DNA of 64,000 bases from Saccharina japonica (Eukaryota; Sar; Phaeophyceae; Laminariales; Laminariaceae). The notes below the pieces were generated by a model, which did not search any database, was not told the DNA's origin, and worked only from the letters and a program-made list of their open reading frames with translations. Below are positions 15,654 to 25,901 of this stretch, piece after piece. Position 1 is the first letter of the stretch; every line of letters starts with the position of its first letter. Where the stretch lies: contig MEHQ01000097.1 of the NCBI GenBank assembly GCA_008828725.1, forward strand, positions 124,001 to 188,000, read 5' to 3'. A program made the translations under genes and the position numbers.

Positions 15654-16194
15654 AAGGGGAACGATCGAAAAACAAAATCCCTGATAATCAGCCAACAAAA
15701 ACTAAACTCTCCTACGGTACGTACATATACCCGATATCCTGGCTATTATTATTATTCTATTTCCCATCTTCAAAAAATGCGCAGTTCTTATTCCCAATCA
15801 TACCATTCACATATACCTATCATAGCAATCATACCTGAACACTTGACATCAATACCAAGTACCTGCTATATGGTTTTCCTAGGTACCTGGTAGGCAAATC
15901 CCATTCACGTATACCTATCATAGCAATCATACCTGAACACTTGACATCAATATATACCAAGTACCGGGTATATGGTTTTCCTAGGTACCTGGGAGGCAAA
16001 ATTTGCATATATGTATACGTTGCAACGGTGGCGTACGTACTTTAAGATCATCCGGCGTAATGCCCATAGTAGTGGAGAGAACATCAGGTATATCGGCTAT
16101 GTAGTCCCCGAGAAAACAATACTACTTTCGGAATCAGTATGGGGTCATTTTTCAAGTAGTAAAACATGATAACATACACGCTTTTGGGGATGTC

Positions 16195-16695
16195 ACGGGG
16201 GTGTACTTCATCTTCATGTATGGCCGTAGCCGTATGACCGTAGACCCTCGCATCCCTTCAATGCCGGGACGGAGCACGTCGGGTTTTCACCGAGCAGGCG
16301 GACATTGCTAGCACCTAGCGCGAAACGCCGTGAGGTGTTGGGCGAGTCGTATGAAGGGCGAACTGCATCCTACTAAGGACCGTTTGTGGGGCGGACTTGC
16401 CTATGGATGACAGCTTCAATGAGTCAATTTGATTTCTGGTGTGACCACTTCCTGAGACAGCAACGGGAACACTATGTAACTGCCTCGCGGGTGCCTTACC
16501 ATATACACACTACGTGCCACGATAATTCCCCTTGTGCGGAGCAAAGGTTCTCCACCTCGCACAAATGATCTAACAAGACCACCAGCCTTGGTGACCGCCA
16601 AAAAACAAAAACAAAACGATACCCTGGTTGTCTAGCTCACGCAGTGAGAGGCGTGTTTTACAGCGTCGTCGCCAACCGACGCCAACCTAACCCAT
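16195..16695 (-). mobile_element. R5 element, near full length
   Basis: R5 is about 500 bp. I orient it from GGTTGGCGTCGGTTGGCAAC to a terminal poly-C after CATGAGTAC. Internal landmarks are GGGGTGGAGAACCTTTGCTC, AAGTGGCCACACCAGAAATT and GCATTGTAGGGATGCGAGGG. This copy is reversed, so its G run is at the left end. No open frame. Confidence 0.85.
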
Positions 16696-16784
16696 ACATA
16701 TAAAATATAGTATAAATATAAAATACATAGTATATATTTATAGGGGGCTTGTTCACTTGGGTCTTAAATGGGTAACCCCTTGCA

Positions 16785-17125
16785 ACAATAAAACCTGCCC
16801 TCCCACTTTTGTAGGATGTCAGCTTCACCTGCTTCTCATACGACTCGCCCCAAGACCTCACGGCGCTCCGCGCTCCGAACTTGCGCTTCGCGCTGCTTGG
16901 TGCAAGCAATTCTGCCTGGTTGGTGAAAACCCACGTGCTCCGTCCCGGCATTGTAGGGATGCGAGGGTCTATGGTCACACGACTACGGCTCTGCATGAAT
17001 TAAGTACACTTCTCCCCCCCCCCTCTCCTCATGCTCACCCTCCCCCCCTCGTGTTCCGTCTCGAAAGGGATGCGTGGTCAATGGTCAATCACCTATGGCA
17101 AGCAACAAATGAGTACCCCCCCCCC
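16785..17125 (+). mobile_element. R5 element, 3' half
   Basis: It runs from ATGTCAGCTTCACC-like sequence through GCATTGTAGGGATGCGAGGG to poly-C, followed by a second, internally deleted R5 tail (GTCTCGAAAGGGATGCG) with its own C run. Confidence 0.75.
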
Positions 17126-17337
17126 CCCTCCCCGCCCCGCTGCCCCCCGTCCCCACCCCCGCAGCACGTCACTGAGGCATGAAGCGGCGCGATCGGAACA
17201 AGCAACAGCCAATCAGCAAACAAGCACTTTTGTTTGTCATGGCATTAGATAGATAGACCCATCCACCCCTTTCCCCAGCGGATGGGCTCTGCATGATGCC
17301 ACGGCCCTCGCGGACTCATTCGCTGGGTGGGATCTGT

Positions 17338-17868
17338 GTATCATAACCTCAGAAATAGGATCTAGAAGATCTATGTAGATCTCGTGAGATGATCTAGATT
17401 GTGAGATGATCTACAGCAGATCTCTGGGAGAGACAATCTAGATATCCGGAGATATAGATGATGGTCTGGATCTCGTGCGATGGTCTAGATCGTGAGATAT
17501 GTATCAAGGCCGTGAGGTGATCTAAATCGTGAGATGATCTATTACATACAGTAGAGCGTGAGATGACCTAGATCTCGTGAGATTGTCTAGATTTCGTGAG
17601 ATGGTCTATATCGTGGGATGATCTACCAGACCGCGAGAGGACCTACTCCATACAGTAGAGCACGATATGATCTAGATCTCGTGAGAGGATCTACAGTGTA
17701 TCGTGGTATGATATACTAGATCGCGAGATGATCTACAATAGATCGTGAGGTGACCTAGATCTTGTGTGATGATCTATATCGTGGGATGTCCTACTAAAAT
17801 CGCGAGATGGTCTACTACATACAGTAGAGCGTGATATGATCTACAACATCTCCTGCGACGGGCTACGT
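17338..17868 (+). repeat. GATCTAGATCTCGTGAGAT minisatellite
   Basis: About 25 degenerate units of GATCTAGATCKCGTGAGATG over 530 bp, with a longer sub-repeat TACATACAGTAGAGCGTGA at 17545, 17647 and 17815. It ends 40 bp from the donor of exon 17905-17997. Confidence 0.93.
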
Positions 17869-17904
17869 ATCTGGCCGATGTGTGGGATTACTTTGAGCAC
17901 TCAC

Positions 17905-17997
17905 CGCGTATGCAACCAGCGCCGCCTCGATCTCAAACTTGATGTCCCGGCTGTTAACCGATCCGCGACGCAGCAGGGCGACCGTCATTCTCAGTAC
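17905..17997 (-). CDS. Unidentified coding exon
   Basis: This 93-nt open segment has acceptor CTACTCCAG and donor GTGAGTG, phase 0 at both ends. It encodes VLRMTVALLRRGSVNSRDIK and then FEIEAALVAYA. It has the same phases and strand as the 15089-15178 exon, so the two may be consecutive exons of one gene. The family is not recognised. An M4 element lies 38 bp upstream of the acceptor. Confidence 0.5.
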
Positions 17998-18034
17998 CTG
18001 GAGTAGTAGTTGTTGTAGTAGTAGTAGTAATAAT

Positions 18035-18485
18035 AACAGCCGATTGTCCAAATTGAGAATTGCCTTTCCGATGAGACTGAAAATCGAAAATATTGGGTTT
18101 TGAGTTGTAAGATATGTACTTTCCTCACAGTAAAAAATTACACTGCTGTACATAAACTATTCTCAGTTGTGACAGCCGTCGATGACACAGAAACAAATCG
18201 AAATCGGCATCGGCAGTCTCAAGATATCAAAGGTCCAAGAAAATGTGGAGTAATGGGCGAGGTACCTCGCCCATAAATGCCGATTCCCTTATATCCTTTG
18301 TTATACGAGCCTATCAAGGCTGATTTTGTTTTTTTTTCGTGGGCCGATACCTGCCATCGAGGAACATATATCCTAGGTTAAATTTGTATTGCGAGCGAAA
18401 TGCAACTCGAAAAATACAACACAGTACTAAAATCGACTTTCGTTCTCATCGAAAAGGCAATTCTCAATTAGGAAAATTGGCTGTT
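18035..18485. mobile_element. M4 foldback element
   Basis: Ends are AACAGCCGATTGTCCAAATT and TTAGGAAAATTGGCTGTT, with the centre at 18255-18272. It begins 38 bp upstream of the acceptor of the minus-strand exon 17905-17997. Confidence 0.9.
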
Positions 18486-18647
18486 TAGTCGTGTTTACGA
18501 CTTGACCCAGCCTTTTCCCGAGATTTTTCCCAGGCAGTAGGGGGTCAGGGTTAGGGTTCGTGGAGTGGGGGTCACGGTTTAAGAGCCACCAGTTTAACAG
18601 AATGATACCGAGGTCACATGGCTTGGCACGGTCATGACTAAAAAACT

Positions 18648-19305
18648 ACCTGGTATACAATACACGATCCGATATAAGAGAGGCTTGCAGCAGTGGAGGT
18701 CACCGCTAGGGTAGAGGGGGTAGTTTTCGGGCTATTTTTTGCCGAGCGACAACGGGGTCCTGATCAACTGAGGAAGGCACAGTGCCTACCATTACGTTTT
18801 CAATCGTGTTTCTGTTTTAGTACTGCAAGCTGTTCGTTTTTTTTTTCCGGATTGGGCGCTCACAATTTGTACGTAGGGAAATTCAGTTTTGGGGCAAGGT
18901 AAAACGCTACTCATCAAGCACCCCGTCTACCGTAGCATGGCTCACATGGTAGCTAGAAAATGGAATACCTGTAAAAAATGAAGTACCCCGAAATGGGTAC
19001 AATCATATAGCTAGCTAGCTTACCTGGTACATATACAATACACGCTCCGGCTTAGCCCCTTAAGAACTGGTCCCACGAATTTGGCGACAAACTACTTGGA
19101 ACTAGTGTGGGGCATTTTTTTCAGTTTTGAAGGGGTGAAGAGAGGGGGGTACAGTAGTTTTCGGGCAATTTATATACGAGTGACAAGGGGTCCTGATCAA
19201 CTGAGGAAGTACCTACCCCTGGTATACCATTAAGTTTTCAATCCTCGTTCTGTTTTAGTTCTGCAAGTTTTTCGTTTTTTTTTTTCTTCCAGGGGGCGAG
19301 GTATT
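18648..19305 (+). repeat. Two-copy local duplication, second copy with M3
   Basis: Copy 1 (18648-18860) and copy 2 (19022-19305) share ACCTGGTATACAATACACG, GGGGTCCTGATCAACTGAGG and TTCTGTTTTAGT.CTGCAAG. Copy 2 contains the M3 element 19053-19136. Confidence 0.85.
19053..19136. mobile_element. M3 element (reverse) inside a duplicated segment
   Basis: It reads TAGCCCCTTAAGAACTGGTC to TTCAGTTTTGAAGGGG. It interrupts the second copy of a local duplication; the first copy (18648-18860) lacks it. Confidence 0.8.
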
Positions 19306-19484
19306 ATAAGAGCTCGTCATCTTGAAGAATTCAGCAGTTCCTTCCCTCGTCATTGTAACCTGTCAAGCTAAACCGCTACTCTGAGACACTCCTCTTCCAC
19401 TCGTGAATGTCTCACGAAGGAATGCAGGCCACAATCAACAACGATGAACGTCGAAAGCAATGCATCTCTCCGTGAAAAAATTAA

Positions 19485-19562
19485 GAGCGGGTCCCACGAT
19501 TTTGAGGGGAAAACTAATTGGAATTAGTGTAGGATACGTTTTGCAGTTCTGAAAGGTTCAGG
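19485..19562. mobile_element. M3 element, diverged
   Basis: It contains AAGAGCGGGTCCCACGATTT, ACTAATTGGAATTAGTGTAG and TTGCAGTTCTGAAAGG, a reverse copy with decayed ends. Confidence 0.6.
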
Positions 19563-19617
19563 CAGATGGTTGGATATATGAGCAGTTTACAGCAGCAGCA
19601 GTTTACAGTACGGCTGT

Positions 19618-19727
19618 ATTGCGGGGGGCCATACCCGTAGTCAATAGAACCTACGGTACACAAAAAACTTCACCTGTTTTTACCAACAATATCTGGTCCA
19701 ATTTACTATATGGTTGTCCCTAATAGC
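19618..19727. mobile_element. M1 MITE, diverged
   Basis: The left arm GGGGGGCCATACCCGTAGTC and right arm TTTACTATATGGTTGTCCCT are diverged from the family, but the core and spacing match. Confidence 0.7.
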
Positions 19728-19768
19728 ATGGAAACAAAGCACGCCTCGCAGGCAAAATCACGATGTTA

Positions 19769-20016
19769 GACACATGCTACGATAGAGGTGCACGATATTT
19801 TTTTGTGAGCTCCTCACTCAAGGAGCGTCATACCTTACTGAAACAACTATTTTGGAAAAAAATAAACGTGTTGCCGGATGCGAAATCTCATGACCAAAGT
19901 ATACGCTGAAACATTATTCGTTGCAAAAATGAAAGTCCGACGAATTTGGGTTAAGGAGCCTGATCGTTAAGAAAACGATTCGGTCAAAAAGTGCTACCTC
20001 TACCGTAGCACGCGTC
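19769..20016. mobile_element. M2 MITE
   Basis: This complete copy reads GACACATGCTACGATAGAGG to CTCTACCGTAGCACGCGTC. It is close to the 4551 copy over its whole length. Confidence 0.88.
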
Positions 20017-20104
20017 TGTACTGCTACTGTACATAATCTACTGTTTGTAGACCTTCACCTGCCGTTAAGAGATGCTGCCGAGGAGAGAATTTGTCTACGT
20101 TAGT

Positions 20105-20212
20105 GTTACGGGGGGCTAGTAAATAGGACCTACCGTTCGCACAAAAACCCCATATATTTCCCTATTTTTGCTAACGATATTTGGTCCTATTTACTATGGC
20201 CCTCCGCTATAG
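20105..20212. mobile_element. M1 MITE
   Basis: It reads GTTACGGGGGGCTAGTAAAT to TTTACTATGGCCCTCCGCTA, with the family core. It lies between the orphan minus-strand exons and dynein exon 1. Confidence 0.85.
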
Positions 20213-21526
20213 TGAAGATCCAACCCAGGGAACACGCGGTGCTCTGTGTGGAGATCATGCAGATCATGCCACTCCCACCCCGCTAAATAAGCTACTCTTT
20301 ACGTACAGTCAACGTAGATCATATTACGTACGTACCATATACGTACAGATCAGGGATTGATCTGACCTGAAATATCTGTTAATGGATAGATCATGAGGGT
20401 GGGAATCGGTGATGATCTGTCTTGCGTGTGTGTAAAAAGCACACACTACTGCTGTGTTGTATACTATACCACAGTACCACAGGCGGGCTTCGTACAGCAG
20501 TAGGATTACTGTTGTAGCTCTCTGAACCATTGTTTCGTGCAGATCAAGAATCGACCATCTGCCCTCCTGAAAGATTTAGATCATGAAAAGATTTAGATCA
20601 TGAGGTGGGGATGATCTACTCGTATACGATCTGAATGATCTGTCTGGTGTGTGTGTAAAAAAAAGCACACACTGCTGCTGCTGTTGATGAAGACCATACG
20701 CAATAAGATCAGCTCTCCAGCCGTTACAACCGATCCCAGCTGTATGGAAAGTGGCGGATATGCACGCCAGCTGGCTCCCGGTCACCCCGATGCCCTTGTT
20801 GTACGTCACATATCTCACAGAGTAGCGATGCGAGTTGGGCGCAATGCGTTTGTTCGTGATATCGCACGTATCATACAGGCGTCATTCATGTCAAAATTGT
20901 GTCGGGAAATCAGCGTGTTGTCGGGCGTGAAGCTACTACACTGCACGCAGTATCTTACCTGTTGTGGTCTGCAGACACACAGCAGCAGTGTGTGCCGCCA
21001 AGCTGCGAACGCTGAGCTTCCGAGGGCCCCTGCTGCTGTACTCGTCCCTACGAGTATAGATACAGCGCCCTAAAATGCACCAGTACAACCAGTAAAGCTG
21101 CCCTAAAGCAGTCAAACAGTTGGAGACCGCGGTTTGACTTCTTGACTGACGGCTACGTGATACTAAAAATAGTATAGTAATACTCCAAAAGTCTTTGACG
21201 CGTCAACAAAGGTCGGTCTCCTGACAAATTTGTCCGCAAAAGCCCCGTATAAACACGCATTTGTGGTGGGCAACTCCCGGCGGTTACATATTTTTCGCTC
21301 GGTCTATTCGGCAAATGACGACTCCAATCTTCGTTCTCCGAAAAATAAGATCTCGCCGCACCAAACGGGCAACAGCTTGCAGAGCCGCAGCAGAGCTGTC
21401 GAGCTGCCTCATACCGCACATACATCGTACGTGTATCTGAGTACAGGAGGTGGATGGAGGGAGGAGGGCACCAGAGCTCTCGTATCGAGGAAGAGGGGTA
21501 GAGGCGCCCAGGAGGGAGGAAGGGGC

Positions 21527-21604
21527 ATGGTGGCTCAGTCGAGGCGGCGCGGCAGCGTCTTGCCGGTCAGCGCCGACAGGAGATGGGACTGGCTCTTGGG
21601 CCAG
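21527..21604 (+). CDS. Dynein heavy chain exon 1 (start codon)
   Basis: ATG is followed by 26 codons ending SADRRWDWLLGQ and donor CAG/GTGTGT. The DxRWxWLxxxV motif is the usual start of dynein heavy chain tails, and the phase-0 end joins exon 2 (VAHSFPKV) smoothly. The frame is open further upstream to 21230, so a longer N-terminus cannot be excluded. I chose this ATG because the residues after it match the family and those before it are low-complexity (Arg/Gly-rich). Confidence 0.6.
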
Positions 21605-24600
21605 GTGTGTTTTGCGTGTGTGATTGACACAACGAGAGAAACGCGATGCTGCTGCTGCTGTTGCTGCTGCTGCAGTTGCAGTGGATCCAGACTGTATACC
21701 CCCCCCCGTGCGTGCACTATGTGAACGTATCAGAGACTGCCGCCTGCTTGCTGTGCCTGTATCATTCGTATACGCTAGGTTGTGGCCTTCGTCGCTTGTG
21801 TACAGGGCAGGGGGAGTCGAGATGGCGATAGAGGATGTGGTTGATTGAGCCAGGCGGCTGTGGAATATCTGCGGTCGCGACACCAGATAGATTCAAATCC
21901 TTGTTCTCCAACAATACAGTGCCGCACAAAAAAGCAGAATCCTATGCTACGTACGAGTACCTGTGTCTGCGTGTTTGCGCTACAAGCAATAATAGCGAGA
22001 GGAAGGCTGGGCTTCACGTATCACCATCGGCGATGTGGTGACTGTTGATAGATGGGCCAGGCGTTGCATGATACCTCTGTTCGTCGCTGGCCCCAACAAA
22101 TTAAAATCCTTGTACGAGTATTGTACGTACAAAATCCTTGTGCTCCACTATTTACAGGCGGCATATGTACGAGTACTCACACTAAAACTGCTGTATACGA
22201 GTTGTTGTTGTCTTCACATTAAAAATACGAGTACGACGAATAGTATTAATATCACCCAAAACCTACCGCAGACGTAGACCCGAAAATCATGCATCCCTCT
22301 ACAGCAAGTGTAACACACCAGTTTTGGTTCTGACTACGTACAGTACTACTATTGATATTTTACGGGAGACCATAGTAAATGGGACCTACCATACACATGA
22401 AAACCCATACATTTACCTATTTTTACTACCAATATTTGGTCCTATTTACTGGTGTTTACTATGGCCCCCCGTAATACAGCATCTTCCAGTATCCTATTAA
22501 TACGTACCGAGACTGTGCCGCTGTGTTTGCAGAGGAGATATGTGAATACGAGTACTTACGTCAACAGCAGGAGTATCTCGATGGCTTTGCATGATGCTAC
22601 AGAACAGCAGTATATACATGTACGTTCCTACTCGCCGGCACATCGGACAGATGAGATCGCCAATAATTCCACCAGCTTCAACTACTACTGCGATATACGT
22701 GGACGTAGATCCTTGGTATATATGATCTTCACGATCAACAGCAAATCTGGCAGGGGGCACGTCATCAAAGAAAGGAAAAACGTGCGCTGCCTCAAGGGTG
22801 TCGGGCCGAGTTTTCCACGCTACTCGTTGAACCTACCAGATAGTTGGTATCAGTCAAGCCATGTCACGTTCAAGGCAAAGTTGCTGTCTGTCGAAAGGGC
22901 GGAAGTGCCGCCTCCTGACATACAGCAGTGCAGGACACCTATCAAGAAACAGGCTAATAAGACATACAGGCTGATGTTCAGAGTACAAATAAGAAACTCG
23001 AGAGTGGTTATCTTGGAGTTAGTGTTGCAAGCACTCTCTCTCTCGAATAATAAATCCAGCTTGTGGGCCAGCTTTCCTGTTTCTTATTTAGGTGTCCTGT
23101 ACTACTGTGCTGTAGTTGCAGTGTGCAACAGTAGATCATGTTTGCCGGGTTCCACTCACTGTGGACGGCTATGTACGTATTTTTTTATGTTCATATTAAT
23201 ATGTATTACGGTCATTATATTCCGTCCAAGTTTGAATACCTCGTACAGGATATTTGCATCACACGGATCTTCCTACGCACATACATACCTATGATGCTGG
23301 CCGTGTGGGATATTAATGGTACAACGGTGACTTTTGCATACAAGATATCGTAACGGAAAATCCAGGATCTACTCTAAGTAGATAGAATATACTCGGTAGA
23401 TTATGATATTGCTCGCTAGATTAACATGGTAATTGCTGTCCGATTTATGAAATCTTGTGCCCGATGGGGTCCGCATGGTGCAACGGCGACTTTTGCATAC
23501 AACATATCGTAACGGAAAATACAGGATCTACAGGATCTACAATAGTAGATAGATTAGTTTCGCTAGATTGTGATATTGCTCGCTAGATCGTGATATTTTT
23601 GCTGTCCGATGTATTAAATCTTGTGCCCGATGGAACCTGTATGGTACAACGGCGACTTTTGCACAACGTACAACATATCGTAACGGAAAGCACAGGATCT
23701 ACAACATAAGTAGTAGATTAGATTCGCTAGATTGTGATATTGCTGTCCGATCTACGAAACCTTGTTGTGCTCGGTGGGGTCTATATGGTACAACGGCGAC
23801 TTTTGCATACAATATATCCTAACAGAAAACGCAGGATTTCCAGTGTACAGCAGCAGCAGCAGGGAGATTCGCTGGTCAGCTTGTGATACTGGGGTTCGCT
23901 GTGTGAAACCTTGTGCCCCAACCTTGTATACAACATCTTGTAACGAAAAATATAGGATCTATAGCAGTAGCAGCAGCAGTAGCAGCAGTAGTAGATCTTG
24001 GCTGTTTAGATTATGATACTGCTGTCCTTGTGCTGTCTGATGTCTAAATCTTCGTGCCCCAACCGTGCATACTACATATTGTAACGGAACATACAGGACC
24101 TATGATACAGCAAGAGCAGCAGCAGCAGTAGTAGTAGATTCGCCGTTTTGGTTGTGTGATTTTTCTGTCCGATAAATCGGTGGAATCTTGTCTGTGCGCG
24201 TGCATGGGGTGGTGTCTCTCTTTTGCGAAAATCATCAATTCACTCATTTGGCTGTGGAGATGGAAACTAAACAATGTAAACTCCTCCACCCGTACCCCAT
24301 ATACTATTCACCTTTCAGAGCAGATGATACCAATCTATCGATCATGTATGTCATGTCCATTCTCATTTATGAATGTGCTTTTTTTTCGCGTGCCTGAGAA
24401 CCTACTGTATATATACAAAGTGATCTCGACTTTTTCTTGGTACTCGTACGTATCCTCAGATTCCTCGTAAAACAAACCATTTAACTTCCTGCACCATCCA
24501 AGACTGTTTAGTTTTTTTTTTTCTGTTACAGCAGTACCCAGTTTATATTCTGCCACAACTATCTGTAATCTAGATATCTAGACCACACAAATGCGCTAAG

Positions 24601-25868
24601 AACACCCAACGGCGCTTCGCCCTATGGTGCAAAGCAAGGTTTTCCTGGTCGCTCAAAACGCGACGTGCTCCGTCTCGGCATTGTATCATAGGGATGCGAG
24701 GGGCTACATTCGTACGGCTACGGCCATGCAGGACATGAGTACCCCCCCCCTCCCCCCTGCTCCGTCTCGAAAGGGATGCGTGGTCAATGACCAAAATTAA
24801 CAAGGCAAGCAACAAATGAGGACGCCCCCCGCCTCCCCCCTGCTCCGTCTCGAAAGGGATGCGGGTCAATGGTCAAATGACTAAGGCAAGCAACAAATGA
24901 GTACCCCCCCCCCCCCCGGAAGTGGCCACACCAGAAATTAAATTAACTCATTGAGAGCTGTCGTCCATATGCAAGTCCGCCTCAGAGGCGGTTCTTAGAG
25001 GATGCAGCTCACCCTCCATGCGACTCGCCCAAACCTCACGGCGCTTCGCGCTTGGTGCAAGCAATGTCTGCCTGGTTGGTGAAAACCCACGTGCTCCGTC
25101 CCGGCATTGTAGGGATGCGAGGGTCTATGGTCATACGACTACGGCCATGCATGAAAATGAAGTACACCCCCTCCCCCCCCCCCCCCGCCTCCCCTCTCCT
25201 CCTTATTTACGCGACGCGGTGCAAACCCACTACTCTCAGGTGGCGCATTCTTTTCCCAAAGTGACCGCGCAGAACATCAGGGCGTTCGGCAGCAGCGAAG
25301 CGGCGTTGCTAAAGGTCAACGCGTTCTTAGACGGGGGGGAGGGGGAGCCGCTGGCGTTGTACTTCTTCGCCGATAAGGGGAACACCGGTCTCAGGTAAGC
25401 GTCTACTGCTGTACATACAGTAGTAGGTGTCGTCGGTATCTGTTAATAGATGCCGTCGGTACCTTGTGCTACTGCAAGGGTACACACAGTACACGAAAAA
25501 AGTAAGAAACCAACACCTTGCTTTTTCTCTTGAGCCCCAGACAGGTAGCGGGGCTCCTTTTTTGTTGCAGCCCCAGGCAGGGCGGGGATATACTAAAACA
25601 CCAAGTACAACAAATCTGAAAAAAATATGTATGATCTGGTATGATAGTTATTTTTGTGAAATTTTCGTCTTTTTATGAACAAATCTCTTCGTTCGCACAC
25701 TTTCGGCAAATCTATACAGGCATTTCACATTTCTGACAAAAACTCCCAACCCGCTCTAGGGACATGCTTCGTTTTGAATTCCGACATCGTGGCGAGCGCG
25801 ACTCCGTTTATTCTCCCTTTTTTCGTTTACCCCTGACTACGTACGACGTAAGGTGCATTTATACTTTG

Positions 25869-25901
<33 letters not shown>

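Larger units (their letters stand above)
18486..21526. other. Region upstream of dynein exon 1
   Basis: No convincing exon is visible. It holds the 18648/19022 duplication, M1, M2 and M3 copies, and GATC-rich sequence (20320-20660). If the orphan minus-strand exons belong to a gene starting near 18-21 kb, the dynein promoter could be divergent with it. I see no clear TATA box or initiator, so no promoter is called. Confidence 0.5.

Noticed and set aside
20960..21045. Possible minus-strand exon ending at a strong GTAAGA donor
   Set aside because: The open frame is short (KLSVRSLAAHTAAVCLQTTT), with no clear acceptor, no family match and no phase-compatible partner.
21284..21430. Minus-strand ORF MRQLDSSAAALQAVARLVRR
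   Set aside because: Not supported by splice sites or homology; overlaps the upstream region of dynein exon 1.
21533..21610. Minus-strand C-terminus-like frame (SALTGKTLPRRLD)
   Set aside because: It is the exact antisense of dynein exon 1, whose frame has family motifs and downstream joins.
22452..23294. 280-codon plus-strand ORF
   Set aside because: Its start lies in an M1 MITE and its middle in the CAGGACACC MITE; no domain is recognisable and it falls in dynein intron 1.
25018..25239. ORF extension upstream of dynein exon 2
   Set aside because: The upstream part is R5 repeat; the acceptor at 25238-25239 gives the family-consistent start of the exon.
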